64,000 nucleotides of DNA from assembly GCA_037043015.1 (NCBI GenBank), contig CM073330.1:5729263-5793262 (forward strand), given 5' to 3'. The position numbers were made by a program, and so were the translations under genes. Numbering within the stretch: the stretch's first letter is position 1; the number at the start of each line of letters is the position of its first letter. Shown one piece after another: positions 1 through 10,986 of the stretch. The stretch is from Bryum argenteum (taxonomy: Eukaryota > Streptophyta > Bryopsida > Bryales > Bryaceae). The notes beneath the pieces are model-generated. The model had not been told where the DNA came from and did no database searches. It saw only the letters and a list, made by a program, of their open reading frames with translations.

Positions 1-386
1 TGACTCCCGCTCGTCCAACGTTGACACCCGTTCGTCCGAAGGTAACTAATGGAGGCGACACAACCCCAAGAAAAGCAAGTACCATACCAGCTCCATCTCC
101 TAGGAAACCACTGGCTAATCCAGAGCCCAAGAAAGCTGCTGATAATAACAACACGAGAGGGAAGAGTACTACTGATACGAGAAGGTCTCTTGCAACTGAG
201 CGTCCGAAGACTGCAGATTCCAGAAATGGCAAGCCATCGGTGACCAAGAATGGAGATGGTGGAGTGAGGAAGTCGATGCAATGGCGTGAAACTGCTGGTT
301 CTTCAGCACGGCGTGAAAGCTTAGCTGCTTCTCAAGCTCAAGCTTCTTCTGCTACGCCAAAGAAGGCTGATGCTCCGGCTGCTTAA
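1..386 (+). CDS. 3' end of a Ser/Pro/Lys-rich protein gene (5' part outside window)
   Basis: The reading frame is open from the left edge of the window and ends at TAA 384-386, so only the last ~127 codons are seen. The protein is low-complexity, basic and hydrophilic, with recurring TP-x-RP and SPRKP-like patches, many Ser, Thr, Lys and Ala, and no membrane segment or recognisable fold. Such tails occur in plant microtubule-associated and chromatin-associated proteins, but I do not recognise the family. I see no ATG that must be the start, and the frame continues upstream, so this is a terminal exon or part of one. The last ~30 bases of coding sequence are repeated imperfectly just after the stop (about 393-426), a small tandem duplication of the C-terminal tail. 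Confidence 0.6.
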   Translation, partial: TPARPTLTPVRPKVTNGGDTTPRKASTIPAPSPRKPLANPEPKKAADNNNTRGKSTTDTRRSLATERPKTADSRNGKPSVTKNGDGGVRKSMQWRETAGSSARRESLAASQAQASSATPKKADAPAA

Positions 387-747
387 GCCTCTACGCCAAT
401 GAAGGAAGGATGCTCCGGCTGCTTAGAGGTGATGGTGCTAATGCTGTACATGAGGTAGTGTACATGAGTCTAGTGTAGGAATGCCTGTTTCCAATTTTGG
501 GAGTTGTGATTATGTCGTCATATTTTGTGAAGCATGGATGGAAGAAGAGAGAAGCATGGTTGTGCCACAGCCTATGTCTCCTGTCTCCCATGCTGCAGTT
601 GTTATTTTATGAAGGAAACAGAAAAGGGTTGGAGCTATCTCTGTGATTTTTATGTAATTTTGTGAGTCTTTGTTTCTTTATGCCTTCGTGTTTGTGCGAT
701 GTAATTGAGTTTCCGGGACCTGTACAGTCGGTACCAGCCATTAACGA
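387..747 (+). other. 3' flank of the first gene
   Basis: Contains the duplicated tail at 393-426, then T-rich, UTR-like sequence around 600-700. I see no gene. It ends where the long-inverted-repeat element begins. Confidence 0.4.
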
Positions 748-2193
748 AGAACCGTAAAGTGTTTTAAAATCACATCGGAGTGCTCTACATTATCATGACA
801 AAAAACCGATTCTTTTTTGTATATTATTCAACAAGCTAAGCTTCAAGTATGAAGTACATTTTCAATTGCAAACTTGAAATGAGCTTCCAAAGTTGTTCTT
901 AGCATACATGAGAACATCCTAGTTGAAACATTGATATATTTCTTGTTCGTTTTTGGCTTGGAGGAATTTCTTGATAAGCCCTAACGACTAGTCAACTTTT
1001 CTCAAACCAAGTGAAGGCCTTCCACACTACTACACATGTCAACTTTTCTCAAATCAAGTGAACGCCTTCCACACTACAGATGGAGGACTTGTAGGATGCC
1101 TTCCACACTACAGATGGAGGACTTGGAGGATGGTCGAAGGCTAAGGTGGTATCCCAACCGAGTAAGGTGGGACAAAATTTACCCCATTCCCAACCGAATA
1201 AGCTGATATTGCAAGGGAAATGAGCAAAATTGCTCGGACAAAATTTACACAGATGAGCCAAGTACATAAAACCCCACTGCAGGTAGTTTGAGAATTTTAG
1301 GAATTACTGTGAATTAGTTATGATTTACGGAATGGAAAAAGGGAGCTGTCCCATTTCCATCTGATAGGCTCCTCTATTTACGACACTATTTACGACACTT
1401 TCCAACCCATACACGAACATGCATTGCTTTTTCAACTGAGTTTCCCCAATTCTGTCTTCACATTCTGACATGCACTTTGATACAAACAGTGAACCATATC
1501 TAAATAGTCACATCCCAATGCTTGTGCATCTCATTTCCAACACCCCCTTTACCCAAAATATACTCTTCCTTTGAGGCCAGCTATGTATCACAATTCCTGA
1601 TACGTAATATAGGTAAACAACCTCGTCCATACCTTGATCCCAAATCTCCCTAGCTACTAAACCATTACTCCCGCTACTATTTCTGCCCTGAACTCAACCC
1701 ATTTCCAGCTGCATGTGTAGGTACAACGGTTTTTTAATTTTACACCATTGGTTTTGACGCCAAACTATAGCCCTTGGAATAAGGAGCTAGTTTGGAATGG
1801 GGAAACCACCTTATTAGAGTGATAACTCTCATGACCCATTGTCAAGCCCAAAATTTTCTAGTATTTGAACAAAGATTTATTTTCCACCTTTGAGTGTTGA
1901 TTGTTGATTGAAAACTCATCAAGTAATCACCTCAAACCAAAGAATTTAAAAGAGGAAAATTATTGATCATTCAAGTATGCACTCAAGTATGCTAAGAAAA
2001 TCTTTGAAAGCTCATTTCAAATTTTCAATTAATAATGTACTTCGTAATTGAAGCAAGAAGTAAGAGTAGCCAATGATATAGGGTGTATGAAGAACTTAAA
2101 GCTTGATAAATCAATATACAAAAAATAATTGATTATTCTTTATCATGATATTGTAGAGTACTCTAATATGATTTCAAAACACTTTACGGTTCT
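748..2193. mobile_element. 1.4 kb element with ~220 bp terminal inverted repeats
   Basis: The left arm (about 748-968) starts AGAACCGTAAAGTGTTTT. The reverse complement of the right arm (about 1928-2193) starts with the same 18 bases. Similarity continues for more than 200 bases with substitutions and one extra block of roughly 45 bases in the right arm; for example GAAGTACATT, TTGAAATGAGCTT and TTCTTAGCATAC match in both. The interior (about 970-1927) has no coding frame. It contains a local duplication of GTCAACTTTTCTCAAA (about 992 and 1038) and of a 43-base unit ending CAGATGGAGGACTTG. I see no clear target-site duplication at 738-747 against 2194-2203. Long arms with a non-coding core fit a non-autonomous Mutator-like or foldback element; the superfamily is not settled. 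Confidence 0.7.
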
Positions 2194-2321
2194 CAAATCC
2201 GGTCATTTTTAAGTTCACAATGAATTTTCAAACTTTTGAGAAAAATTTCTTTTGAAGAGGAATTTGTTAACGGCTTGTACGTGAGTGAACATCTCTTCTT
2301 TTAATTTCTATTGTGTCTTAT

Positions 2322-2581
2322 CCCCTAAAGGTCCAAGAAAGCGGAAATCGCTTTTTGGAATTTCCGTAGTGAGAAAATTCAGCCAACTTTGACCATTATA
2401 ATCTCAAAATTCGAGAATGATTAACGGTTCAAATTTGACATTCAAGAAGAGGGTCAAGTTAACTTCAAGATCCTACGGTTGGATCTTTGAATCAATGGTT
2501 AGATTGAGTTTCTTTGCACCTGAAGTAGAAGAAGGTTCTTTTTGATAATTTGAACAATTTTGTATCAAGGACCTTTAGGAA
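2322..2581. mobile_element. 260 bp TTAA-type miniature element (piggyBac-like MITE), copy 1
   Basis: The left end CCCCTAAAGGTCC sits next to TTAT, and the right end GGACCTTTAGG with two further bases is followed by TTAA at 2582-2585. The body (GCCAACTTTGACCATTATAATCTC, then CGGTTCAAATTTGA, then a CTACGGTTGGATCTTTGAAT stretch) aligns with the element at 13467-13725, which is almost the same length. Its first ~46 bases match the left end of the piggyBac element at 21733, and its body matches that element's right end. Confidence 0.65.
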
Positions 2582-2585
2582 TTAA

Positions 2586-3739
2586 TTAATGACATTGAGT
2601 TTTTTCTCCGTTTTGGGCTTAATAGTGGTTTTCAACATTATTTGGATCCCATCAGGTATAGCATGTCTGTGACAGTCATCCGCAATCATGTGTTTTGATA
2701 TTTGGCATGTCTAGGGGTTAATAGGGGACTTTTATAGTATTTAAGAAGATGCTCTAAAATATTCCAATCATAGTACATGTAGGGTATTTACCTCTAGAGG
2801 CCCAAACAACTTGTAATGGACTTTTGTTGTTTCAGCAACCTAGATGAAATGATTAAATTTACTAATTTTGTCTAAGACTTTTTACTGAATGTTTCTGATA
2901 CTACAATTAGTGTGTGTGTAAAAATTTCCAAAGTCAAAATCAAAAACAAAAAATTCTTTACCACAAATTTTAGTGTTCAAGCTCAATAAAGACAACTATT
3001 TTTTTCTATTACTTTAAAGTGTTTTAATGATTTTTATTCATTTACTTTATTTTCAGAATATGTTTATGATGATACTACTACTAGAATATATAATAACTCC
3101 AATTTCAAGCTCTTACCAATTTTACAAAAGCAAGCTTCAAAGATGTGGAAAAAACTTTTGATTAAACTATGAACGTTATGATCTTAAAGTATTAGTGCAA
3201 ATAGTTATTTTGAGGATCTTGCAATTGGAATTATCAAATAAATAAAAACTAATGAATCATACCTTAATTTGCACAAAGTTACTTAGAAAGAATCTACTGT
3301 AGTCAAAAATTGCAGTTTCTGTTTGAAGACTCAAAAACACCCTTGGGTCTTAAGGGTTTTATATAACAAGTTTTAGCACAAATTTAAATTCCTTATTAGC
3401 AGTAGATGTAAGCTTTTGATGAAACATATGCAATTGGTTTCATCTCAAGAGAGGGCTTTCAAGTAGCACTAAAAGTTTTTACCATACTATTTTTTTTTAC
3501 CATATAAAGCAAGACCTCGTGATAAATACAAAAACATATCAATCGTTAGGATACATTCAAGAAAGAAAGGAGATGAATGAGCCTTCCTTTTGATTTCTTA
3601 TATTATAAAGTTAGAATATGCTTTATTGACTTTATAAGGTGGGTTGACTGGGGTTGCACATTGACCAAACGATGGATGGAAATCATATGCATCCGCTATC
3701 GACCACCCATCTTGCCATGCCCCTCCTCCCGTCTTTCTC
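2586..3739. other. AT-rich intergenic DNA
   Basis: No coding frame of interest. A piggyBac-like right end (TCTAGGGGTTAATAGG) lies at about 2709-2723, with no matched left end found nearby. The remainder is old AT-rich repeat-like sequence. Confidence 0.35.
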
Positions 3740-3744
3740 TCCCC

Positions 3745-4298
3745 ACCTATATAATTCAAGCATCACAACACAACTTGTTTGTGCCTCTCCTCTCCTCTCA
3801 TCTCTCTTGCATAACTTGTTCGTGCAATGCGGATGCAACAAAGTTTTGATTGGCGACTCCTTGCAAGCATTGTGCACCTTTAGGTACGTGATTGTTGCTT
3901 GACAGATCGTTGATAGCATATGAGGGTTAGAGTTCCTTTCTCTCTTGGGCGGTTAATGATTCCAAAGAGCGGAAAAGTTGCACTACTCAGTCACCATTTA
4001 ACTGGTTTTTCTTTGTGTTGTTTATTTTTGTTGATCTATTGTCTTTAAATGATCAAGGGTTGGACTCACAAGCCCCAGTTCCTTCAACTTGAATGTTTTT
4101 TTGCTATTGGAGTGTTTTGCTCTCTTGCACTTCTTTAATCCATTTGTTTTTGTGCACCAGTGTATATTTTGTCTTGAACGCGACACAACCTCCTCACCAA
4201 TTAACATGGTCAATTAGGAAACAACAACGCTTGGACCAATTTGCAGGATCGAGACGCAACAAACCCTGACATTGTCTTCGCTCACGACAAAGAAAATT
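3745..4298 (+). promoter_or_regulatory. Possible TATA box and noncoding leader exons of the split gene
   Basis: CTATATAATT at about 3748 is followed by a pyrimidine-rich CTCTCCTCTCCTCTC stretch, a typical plant core-promoter layout. A donor-like GTACGTG follows at about 3882. A 52-base segment bounded by TTTGCAG (ends 4246) and GTAAGT (from 4299) looks like an internal leader exon. Its link to the coding exon that starts after CTTTCAG at 4743 is inferred from splice-site appearance only. Confidence 0.3.
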
Positions 4299-5421
4299 GT
4301 AAGTTTTTTATTCTCAACTTGAGGCTGTTGCAGTTCCTCTTGCAAGAAAAAATCAATTGCTAATATGGCCATCGTTCAAGGCGTCAGGATCGTTGGAAAT
4401 TTTTATTTTCGTGCATTGTATTCTTTAGATCTAAGGATTCTTTAGTTTAGGTTCAGATTTCTAGGTGCTTGATATTCCATAGTTATCAGTTTTCCATTCA
4501 GGGAAGGGTAAGAACATTAATGTAAAGGTTTTATTGCTTGAACCGTCCTCGAAAAGTTGTTTTGAATTGTCAATTAGGTTTGTGAGTTGGTTCCAACTGG
4601 TTACTCTTGATCAAACTGCCGTTTCGAACACCGAATCTGGTGTTCCAATCTTACACACGAGTCCTTAATTCTAGTGTCATTGTACCGTTGTTTCCTGAAA
4701 GAACATATAATCACACGGTTTCTCATGTCCATCTCCCTTTCAGGAAATGGCCAACGTTGAAGACGAGCAGGCTCAAGATCCGAACAGTCAGGGGCCAACT
4801 TATTCGCAGTCCAACGATTCTGTTCCTGAACGCGAACAGGGACGTTCATTCACAATCGACCACTCCGTGCAACCCTGCATTCACTAGTGCAGGGAATGGT
4901 TTAAACACTATGTGAAACACTATCCACAGTGTTTCAACCGGTCCTTGAGATCGGTTGAAACACTATGTGAATAGTGTTTCACATAGTGTTTCAAAGGTAG
5001 TGTTTCAACCCGGTTGAAACACTACCATGTTGAAACACTATCCCTCTCATAGTGTTTCAACATCTACATAAAATGTAGATTTGAGGGAGATAGTGTTTCA
5101 ACATTATCTCATTTGTAGATATTAGGCACCATGTGAGAATCTCTAATTCAATTGATTTTTGTCTCTAGATCCATAGATTTGGAGCTCTCGAATTTGTAGA
5201 TTCTAGTATTCTGCAATTTGTAGATATTCAAACATTCAATCCATAGTATTGAGAGATTTAAATAGTAGAATTCAAAGCCGTAATTTGTAGATTTCACAGT
5301 TCCAATTTACATAGATACAGCTTGTATCCGTAGACTACCCGTCCCCACTAACCTACTACCCAAAGATTTCCTAAAATCTATGTAAACCATATCCTAGAAT
5401 CTGTATGTAAGCTATATTGGC

Positions 5422-7192
5422 CCTGATTTCATGACTCATGTTTGCCAGAAACTCTGATTTGGCTCGGCTAGCTTCTTCAGCAGCAGCTTGGGAGACTTGT
5501 AATGATCTGTTGGCACGTTCCAATTGCAAAGTTCTTGCACGTACCTGTGTGGGCAGACAAATAAATCAGCTAATGCACTTCACCAATGCTTCTACCTGCG
5601 ATTCAAACGTGCTGTTCATTTCGTTCAGCTTGCATTCCATAGCCTTTCGATCATGCACAATGGCAGCCAAAGTGATAGCCACGACCGCCAAAACGCACAC
5701 AAATGTTTGCACCTGCAACAAAATCGGTTCGTGAGAAATGTGACGAAACCTTAAAACTGCAAATGAGTACTGAAAGATGAGCTACCTGCAATAGAGAGTG
5801 GTTGTCGTTCCGACGATACAGCGGCCCTTTGTGATCAGCTGTGCCTGCACTAGCGATGATGGCAACGACCAGAACTGCGAACGGTGCGATTGAACCGAAA
5901 TGAAGACCAGATTACTACTGGAAATACCAAGTAAGATAGTCTTTGCACGGCATCAGTATCACGTACTCCCTGTCAACAATCGAAAATGAGTATCACTACG
6001 ACAGAACACACGATCAAATCACACTCCAAAAAGCTCAAAAACTACTTCTCGATAGACTCCGCAATTGACTTCATCGCATAAAGGTAAAGTATGTGATGTG
6101 TCTCCTTCATGTCCTGCTTCAAGGATTTAGGATCACGTACAACAGCTACATCACTAAGATAACTCATAAGCTCTGGAAATGCGTAACATACTTGTTAAAG
6201 ATTGAGCTTCAAGAAACTTACTTCAATCGAGATAGGTTACAATATTGAGAAGGTCATATGGAACATGCTTTGACTACAATTTTCACCGTTTAACGTACCA
6301 AGTTGAAGAAGATGACCAACGAGAGGATGATGAGCACCACAAAGAGAACGATGCATTCTGCCAGTTTCAATACAAATCGTTGTTGCAAACAAACTTGAGG
6401 ACCTTTTCGTGTCAAGGAGAGTCGACGATGAGGCCTGAAAAACGATCATGTCACAATAAGAAACTCAAAGATGTTGAAAGCAAAGAGAGAGAGAGTAGTG
6501 AGCAAGACCTCGATGAGCTTCGTCGTACAGAGATGAGCCCTTCTTCAGCGCTAGAGAAGCTACTTTCTTCAACAAGCAAATAAGAGCGAGATCCTTCACC
6601 ACCAACACAAAGCTTTCGTCGTCTCTCCAACACCCACTTGTTCCACTTCCCTTTCAAAACCTCCACTCCGTCTTTGAACGTCCGCTTCAAAACAGGAGCT
6701 TCTCGAGGTTTCTGTGAGGTTCCACTTTCCCAAGTCTACTTCGAGAAGATCAGCATCCGAGAATCCCTCGCGGAAGACGGTCTCGTTGCCGTTCCGTGGC
6801 AAGAGCGAGCTCCTGCTGTGCAAAGTTCGAAGTGCAACAGCTTCTCTGTCTTCGATTGTTTTATTAGGAGAGCTTCCATCCTCGGAGTCTAGAGGCCCCT
6901 CGAACTCAATAACTGCCCTGGACTTCCTCGGTTGGCCCAGAATTGGTAGCATGTCGGGTTGTAGCACGTTCCATAAGTGGAGAATGCAGGGCGCGACACA
7001 GAGAATCGATGATAAGTCTCCTAGTACCCAGCTTGGCCATACTAATAGTAGCTTGTCCCAGTGCACTAAATTGAAGATGCAAAGCGAAAAGGCGTTGCAG
7101 GAGCCGCAGATGAAGCTCACGAATGGTACAACTATGAACAACCACATGGCATCGTGGAGTGTGTCTACTGTTAGGGCTCCCTTATTGCTTTC
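5422..7192 (-). pseudogene. Captured fragment of a MASE1-domain sensor histidine kinase
   Basis: On the minus strand, phase-compatible exons are 6603-7192, 6299-6434, 5786-5969, 5596-5712 and 5422-5544. The first carries membrane helices plus WVLGDLSSILCVAP, which resembles the WW-x-GD-xxG-xx-xx-P core of the MASE1 sensor domain. It then encodes a ~130-residue polar loop. The second holds one membrane helix, and the third a YLVFPVVIW helix pair typical of the MASE1 C-terminal half. The fourth has the last helix and the start of a coiled coil. The fifth runs through the coiled coil into FLANMSHEIR, the HisKA H-box with its phospho-acceptor His (codon 5433-5431). The fragment ends right there. 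The rest of the HisKA domain, the ATPase domain and any receiver are absent, and I cannot find the N-terminal half of MASE1. Exon 5786-5969 is 184 bases, so its frame is broken. Retained introns show capture from genomic DNA. Confidence 0.8.
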
Positions 7193-7229
7193 CTGCAACA
7201 CCGTGCTCAACCTTTAAACCTCGCCTTCA

Positions 7230-7880
7230 CATAACCCTCACATGCTGTCACTAGTTCTGATTATACTCCTGGAAACATTCTGTGTAAAAAATGGCTGAAT
7301 TCACCGTTCTCGGCATCAGGTGTATGATCCTAGGGTAGGTTAAAATTTCTCTGCTTTCGGAATAAGCACAAACCTAAAGCCTTGGGTACACATGATCCTT
7401 TGAAGTACAAATGGCTCACTCTGAGACTGTAACCTCCTGTCACTAGTTATAATAAGTAGAATCACTCTGTATACATAATTGGCTGAATAAAATTCACCAT
7501 AAACAACTTCACGTTGAGATCCTACTTGATCTGCTTTGTGAATAAGCTCAAAACTGAATTCCTGACTCCTGAGTACACACAATCCTTCAAAGGAAAACTC
7601 ACGATCATGTAACTACAAATGGCTCACACTCAGGACTTCACCTGTAATTTTTTTTCCTCTAGTGAACGGAATCACTCGGTATACAAAAGCGAGAGCTAAA
7701 TACACGTACACGTTTACGAAGATACCGTAGTTGAAAAACGATCTGCTTACTCAAGAAGCTCAAACCTAAATGTTCCAATGTCCTGTAAAACAGGCTCACA
7801 TTGAGGACATCGCCTGCTACCACTACTTACAGTTTTACTCCTGTGAACGAAATCACTCATTGGCCAAAATCTTTTAAGTT
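7230..7880. repeat. Degenerate ~200 bp tandem repeats inside the CACTA element
   Basis: Three to four diverged units start near 7240, 7437, 7640 and 7810. Shared words include CTGTCACTAGTT, GAATCACTC-x-GTATAC, GATCTGCTT, AATAAGCTCAAA and AAATGGCTCACACTCAGGAC. They lie just upstream (minus-strand sense) of the kinase fragment, where its N-terminal exons would be expected. Confidence 0.6.
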
Positions 7881-7919
7881 CTCGATTACGATCCTAAAAA
7901 CCATCGATAGCGCGACGTG

Positions 7920-8610
7920 TTACAAATGAAACAAGAAAATTTCCTTTTGTCTTAAGAAGGACCGTAACGTCATAAGTCTAAAGCTAAGCGAGTATTTCTT
8001 AACTTCCAAATGTGACAATGGTTGCGTGATAACCTTCGCCAGCAGCGGAACCCCGGAATGTGCTGCCGACCATCGGAACGGCCAGAAACTGGCGAATGCG
8101 TCGACAGCTCGTTCAATCCAACAACAAAAGCGATGAAACAGCTTCCAGCGTCGTCCATCACCACCTCCATTGGAATTCTTATTCCCGATACCACCACCTC
8201 CTCCAAGCTCCACCTGCAGAAACAATGGTCAATCCCACGCACATTGCAGCAAAAACCCTGAGCCACTCACGTTATCCACGACCATAATTTCTCAATCAGA
8301 ATCCCCGCAAAAGCTCGTCATCATCGAAAAGTCGCCATCACCTGTCGAAATTCTCCAGCTTGTCCACAGCGGTGAAACCCTAGGTCACTATTTCCACAAT
8401 CACAAACTGAATTCCGTGCTAAAATTCACTGAATTTCAAAGTAAGCAATCATTGTACCTCCTGCTTGACCTTGGCCGTAGATTGCCAGAAATCCAGCTTC
8501 GACTTCTCCAAAGTGGCGCCATCACGGCCGAAAGCACCATTCAAAACGAAACAGAAGCTTTCTTCTCTACTCAACAAATGTTCTCAAAGCAAGCTGTCAA
8601 TTCTATCTTG
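7920..8610 (-). other. Possible leader or N-terminal piece of the captured gene
   Basis: On the minus strand an exon-like Gly-rich frame begins after TTTCTGCAG (about 8211) and reads toward 7970. It is GC-richer than its surroundings. It shows no MASE1 helix pattern, so I cannot assign it to the kinase. Confidence 0.25.
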
Positions 8611-8660
8611 TAGAAAATGCAGCCAAGGAAGTGGCGTTGACTCATTGGCCATAGTCCCGA

Positions 8661-8767
8661 GAAGTGAGCAGCCGAGATTCTTAGAAGTGAGCAGCCGAGA
8701 TTCTTAGAAGTGAGCAGCCGAGATTCTTAGAAGTGAGCAGCCGAGATTCTTAGAAGTGAGCAGCCGT
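8661..8767. repeat. 23 bp tandem repeat, about 4.7 copies
   Basis: Exact head-to-tail copies of GAAGTGAGCAGCCGAGATTC with a TTA spacer start at 8661, 8684, 8707, 8730 and 8753. Identity between copies suggests recent expansion. There are no CRISPR-type unique spacers. Confidence 0.95.
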
Positions 8768-10378
8768 AGACATTTTCAAATATTATTCTAAAGTTTTCGT
8801 ACATTTTCCTAAACTTGAAGAAATGATCATGTTGTGATATGTAATATTTCTCTTGATTCTTTGGGCTAGTGTAATATCGGGAAGCAATATCTACAAATAC
8901 TTATTTGGTTGAAACACTATCTTATGTTGTAATAGTGTTTCAACCATGTTGAAACATTATCTAGGAATTTTCATGGTTGAAACACTATCCCAACCTAGGA
9001 TAGTGTTTCAACATAGTGTTTGAACACCATTTCGCACTAGTGATTCAGGTGCCATCAAAGTTATGCAAATTATCTACAGTTCAAGTCGATTGATAGCATT
9101 AAGTGATAGTGTTAAGAGCTCAGCTTCTTCACTCTTTTTAAGTGAGCCAGTAGACCCAAGCGTTTGATTTCGTCTGAATCTGAATGCGCCGAACGTTCTA
9201 GTGAGAAAGTCCGGTGTATCCAGTGGCTTATAACCATCTTGCACGGCATGGACGATAAATCTCACCACATGTTCAACTGAGATATTTCGATCCGTGTGTT
9301 CAGTTTCCAGATCAACTGCAACACGAATCCGAAAATGCCACTGCAGAACAAGCCCAGAGGCCGCTATCAGAACCACTACCAGAAGTCTATTAGGATGTCG
9401 AGGTCTAATTCGATCGATACAGTGCTACTCTTTCAGCTGTGTACTATCCACCGGTTTAATCGTTGATTGTACCGTTGAATTACAGTTTTCTTTTTTACAT
9501 CAGGTGACCGAGCCGTACATCGATCCACATGTCACACTTACTGAGGAGGAGTTAAGTGGGATCGTTACAAGTGAGCAAGTGCCAAGCCGCACCCTCCCGG
9601 ATGTTCGTGTGATATCAGGATTCACTCCAGATGTAGAACGGGAGCTCTTGAGCATACTCGCAGACATCAGGGGCCAGTACTCTGCGGCAAGAGGGAGACA
9701 CCAAAGATTCAGAGGAAGACCTCAGGTAAGCATCTTTAAGATACGATAGTGAACTGCTTCCTACATACCTTGCAATGAGCTTTCTAACAGTGAGGGAAAT
9801 TGTTCAAATCAGGTTGAGATCGGGGTGATTCAAGGCCCTACTGTTCGTGCTGAAGAGATCTTTGTGACTCCACCAGGCTCGCCACCAAGCGAATCCGACG
9901 ACTCACCACAGCCGGATCAAACACATGCTGCAAGTGAGAGTGAGAAGGAAAAGAAACTGAAGCCTCCAGAGCCGTCAAAGGCCACTGGTACAAAGAGGAA
10001 ATACACGAGATTCGCATCGGCAACAGGTGCTGGAGTCTCGAGTAGCTTTCAGGTGCCTGCAGAAGTGCCAGTCGAAGCACCAACATGGGTGGATGTGCCA
10101 GTGCAGGAGTTGGCTTACCTCCCTACACTTGTGGAGACAACCACCACGACTTTAGCTGACACTCCAACGGTACGATCAATACCACACAACTGCTGTAGCT
10201 CTGTTTTTAAATGCATTTGAATGTTAAAGGCATAATCAGGTTTCTCATATCAGAGAAGTGAATGGCAATTGTTCAGGTCAACTTGGCTGAGCAGGTGAAC
10301 GATGTTGAAGATCATGAGAAGAGAGTTTCTAAGGAGGCTGTGGAGAAATGGTTGGAGGATTGCCGTCCGAAGGAGTAG

Positions 10379-10982
10379 AAGTTATGCTAATGCACGGCCT
10401 GGGGATGTATTGGTAGGGGTAGTCATCTCAAAGACTTTATTCAAAGTCTGAAAGAGTAGCTAGGTTATAAGATACCTGACCATATATTCGTGGACTGAGC
10501 TGGCAAGGTTAGTATAAGCTTACAGAATTCGTGCCGGAAAAGATCACACGAGGACACAACACCCCTTCGCTTTCTACCTCCATGGACAATTTGAATTATC
10601 ATCATTTCAAATATGATGGCACACTTGTGGGGGAGGCAGCCGCATCAAATCTTTCCGTGTTTGCACTCCATCTCCGAGTTTGATTTTCATTTGTGTACAA
10701 ATTTCTCACAACCAACAATTGCTCCCATGCACGGACTACTCTCCTTGCATCCCACTCTCAGGAATCTCTCAGGAATCTCAGTGTCAGCATAGTGTGTGAG
10801 ACTAGCTTGCAATGGAAGGCGGACGAAGAGTAAGAGGTGGCGGAAACATGGTGGGAAACCAAATGGGCGACGGCTTCAACTTCTTGAATTACTTTAACTT
10901 TGAGTGAGATGTGGTATCGCCGTCGGAGGTGAGAAGACGCTTCACCGTGAAACTCAAATTTTCCCAAGTAAGCTTGCTTTTC
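10379..10982. other. 3' flank of the split gene; no gene seen
   Basis: Ordinary AT-rich sequence with short unsupported reading frames only. Confidence 0.35.
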
Positions 10983-10986
10983 TTAA

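Larger units (their letters stand above)
4882..9042. mobile_element. Non-autonomous CACTA (En/Spm-type) transposon, 4,161 bp
   Basis: The left end reads CACTAGTGCAGGGAATGG. The right end, read on the other strand, is CACTAGTGCGAAATGG. The flanks are the same three bases, ATT at 4879-4881 and ATT at 9043-9045, the 3 bp target duplication typical of CACTA elements. Both subterminal regions (about 4900-5100 and 8905-9020) carry many direct and inverted copies of GTTGAAACACTAT, as expected for transposase-binding repeats. I found no CACTA transposase coding sequence. The interior holds a captured histidine-kinase gene fragment, a degenerate ~200 bp tandem repeat and a 23 bp tandem repeat. It must rely on a transposase elsewhere. 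Confidence 0.92.
4744..10378 (+). pseudogene. Hydrophilic protein gene of unknown function, split by a CACTA transposon
   Basis: Coding exons all join in phase 0: 4747-4881 (ATG 4747), 9304-9384, 9504-9725, 9813-10169 and 10277-10378 (stop TAG). Each is bounded by AG/GT. Without the transposon, exon 1 would end ATT-CAG before a GTGCCA donor at 9049, giving about 299 aa. The protein is acidic and polar: a Gln/Asp/Ser-rich N-terminus, a middle part with a TEEELSGIV segment and a possible helix ERELLSILADIRGQY, then a Pro/Glu/Lys-rich linker with a KRKYTRF basic patch, ending KWLEDCRPKE. There is no signal peptide, membrane segment or enzyme motif, and I do not recognise the family. CACTA insertion at 4882 places an in-frame TAG two codons after Ile45, so the normal product should be lost unless the element is spliced out. 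The 9384 donor (GTCTAT) is weak. It could instead be a gene fragment within older mobile DNA. Confidence 0.5.

Noticed and set aside
6047-6183. Open stretch (minus strand) as an extra exon of the captured kinase
   Set aside because: Its splice phases do not fit either neighbour, while the exons on both sides join in phase without it.
8661-8767. Regular short repeats as a possible CRISPR array
   Set aside because: The units are contiguous with no unique spacers and the genome is eukaryotic.
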